From Paludicola sp. MB14-C6 (lineage in GTDB: Bacteria > Bacillota > Clostridia > Oscillospirales > Ruminococcaceae): a DNA stretch of 64,000 nt. The stretch spans positions 2,480,001-2,544,000 of the forward strand of contig NZ_CP133133.1 of assembly GCF_030908625.1 (NCBI RefSeq), given 5' to 3'. Position 1 is the first letter of the stretch. Each line of letters starts with the position of its first letter. A model generated the notes under the pieces. It saw only the letters and a list, made by a program, of their open reading frames with translations, was not told the DNA's origin and ran no database searches. Positions 63,114 through 64,000 of this stretch are shown piece after piece. The position numbers were made by a program, and so were the translations under genes.

Positions 63114-64000
63114 ACCAGCTGTTATTATTACCTGTATAGCCCTTTTTTTGGTTTTGAGTTCATCTTTGATTATGGTTGGTTTGTACCCGACGATTCAAGG
63201 CCAAGTTGATAACTATTCAAGTAACTATTTTGTAAAGGATTCTTTTGTAAAACCTATTGTAAAACTGAATTATACATTATTTTCCGAGTATCAAATCCAG
63301 TTAAATCCCACTTTTACTCCGTTTGATATTTTATTTCATAAAAATATAACGCTTCGTGAAGATTATAATAAACAAAAGGTAAATGAGGAAATTTATAGCT
63401 GGAAGCAAGAGGCTTTGCAAGCAAATTCCAATTTGATATATTTAGCGATTGAAAAAGGAAACAAAAAAGTAATATCCAATTTTCCATCCGATGAAAAGAT
63501 ATTTCAAAATGATAAATTGCAATACGAGGAGTTATTGAAAAATTATCGATTTCTTATTCAAGTCGATTTTGACGAAACAGGGAATTTTACAATGAGTCAA
63601 ATTCATGGTGCAAATCGTTCACTATTTTCAAACCGAATGATTGACTTGAATCAAATCCAATTAACGCAATTCAGTTATGAAAATATGAGTGCAATTAAAA
63701 ATATGATTTTTGTTTATGCAGTACCTTATCAACTTGGCAACAATGCATTTGCTTCCGATTTCCAACAGCACCAATTGTATTCCTATAAAGTATTAAGCAG
63801 AAACTTAATGTATTTGTTTATAGGCATTATATTGGTGTTTGCATTAACTGTTCCGAAAAAAAGAATCCTAGAATTAAGCTGGATTAAGAAAACCGCAAGC
63901 GTTTGGATCGAAATATGGATAATGATTTTTCTTTATCTCGTTATATGGATGCTGAAAACAACTCCGGGAATAGCAATAATGGAGTATTTTCAAGGCCAAA
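63100..64000 (+). CDS. Sensor histidine kinase, N-terminal part only
   Basis: The frame is open from a TTG at 63100 (or 63088) to the end of the window, about 300 residues. It shows one N-terminal helix (VIITCIALFLVLSSSLIMVG), an extracytoplasmic sensor of about 200 residues and further helices (LMYLFIGIILVFALTV and WIEIWIMIFLYLVIWML). Kinase motifs would lie beyond the window. Overlap with the response regulator makes the kinase call likely. Confidence 0.75.
   Translation, partial: MKSSKPAVIITCIALFLVLSSSLIMVGLYPTIQGQVDNYSSNYFVKDSFVKPIVKLNYTLFSEYQIQLNPTFTPFDILFHKNITLREDYNKQKVNEEIYSWKQEALQANSNLIYLAIEKGNKKVISNFPSDEKIFQNDKLQYEELLKNYRFLIQVDFDETGNFTMSQIHGANRSLFSNRMIDLNQIQLTQFSYENMSAIKNMIFVYAVPYQLGNNAFASDFQQHQLYSYKVLSRNLMYLFIGIILVFALTVPKKRILELSWIKKTASVWIEIWIMIFLYLVIWMLKTTPGIAIMEYFQGQ

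Overview
The window is AT-rich DNA with AGGAGG-type ribosome binding sites, frequent TTG starts, Gram-positive signal peptides, a sortase-type anchor and Firmicute-type insertion sequences. It fits a low-GC member of the Bacillota, probably in or near the Clostridia; genus and species cannot be read from it.

Region 1 (1-10.5 kb) is an array of accessory genes, all on the + strand: a DUF952 protein, a RES-domain protein, a VOC-fold protein, a 982-residue SIR2-domain protein resembling defence-associated sirtuins, a four-gene operon matching an ABC three-component (ABC-3C/Lamassu-like) conflict system, a small Cys-rich protein and a SAM methyltransferase. Related short inverted-repeat elements recur between the units (core CGCATTATG, often followed by TTTAAAGTGGATAGC), giving a cassette-like look. 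Two units are probable anti-phage systems.

Region 2 (10.6-45.9 kb) is an integrative conjugative element with plasmid-like replication and partition genes. Nearly everything is on the - strand, apparently as one very long transcription unit: RepA, a 56-residue DUF3970-like protein, ParA, ParB, pilin-like proteins, exported Cys-rich proteins, a complete Tad/Flp-type pilus set (prepilin peptidase, CpaB, CpaE/TadZ, TadA ATPase, TadB, TadC), a toprim primase, T4SS parts (VirB6-like, PrgI-like, VirB4, M23 hydrolase), an oriT-like region, a ribbon-helix-helix accessory protein, a MobP-type relaxase, an ArdC-like protein and a VirD4 coupling protein. Nine copies of a 19-bp palindrome (CTGGGACA-N3-TGTCCCAG) occur only here, the outermost near each end. 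Close to repA is a par/Fst-like type I toxin-antitoxin module. A tyrosine integrase on the + strand is followed by a 23-bp 3' fragment of a tRNA-Asn gene, which marks one attachment end. An IS256-family element has split one exported-protein gene from its first codons, with an 8-bp target duplication.

Region 3 (45.9-48.0 kb) is an insertion-sequence cluster just outside the attachment site: a complete IS1182-like element with 33-bp inverted repeats, abutting a truncated ISL3-like element.

Region 4 (48-64 kb) is probably host chromosome. It holds a carbohydrate-type ABC importer without its ATPase plus an adaptor-like and a membrane protein, a P-loop kinase-like protein, a compact gene set that looks like a self-contained lipoyl-dependent peroxide defence (OsmC, a lipoyl-domain dihydrolipoamide dehydrogenase, lipoate-protein ligase, an OhrR-like MarR regulator), a secreted GH18 enzyme with an NPQTG anchor, an EEP-family hydrolase, a DedA membrane protein, and a two-component system whose kinase runs off the window.
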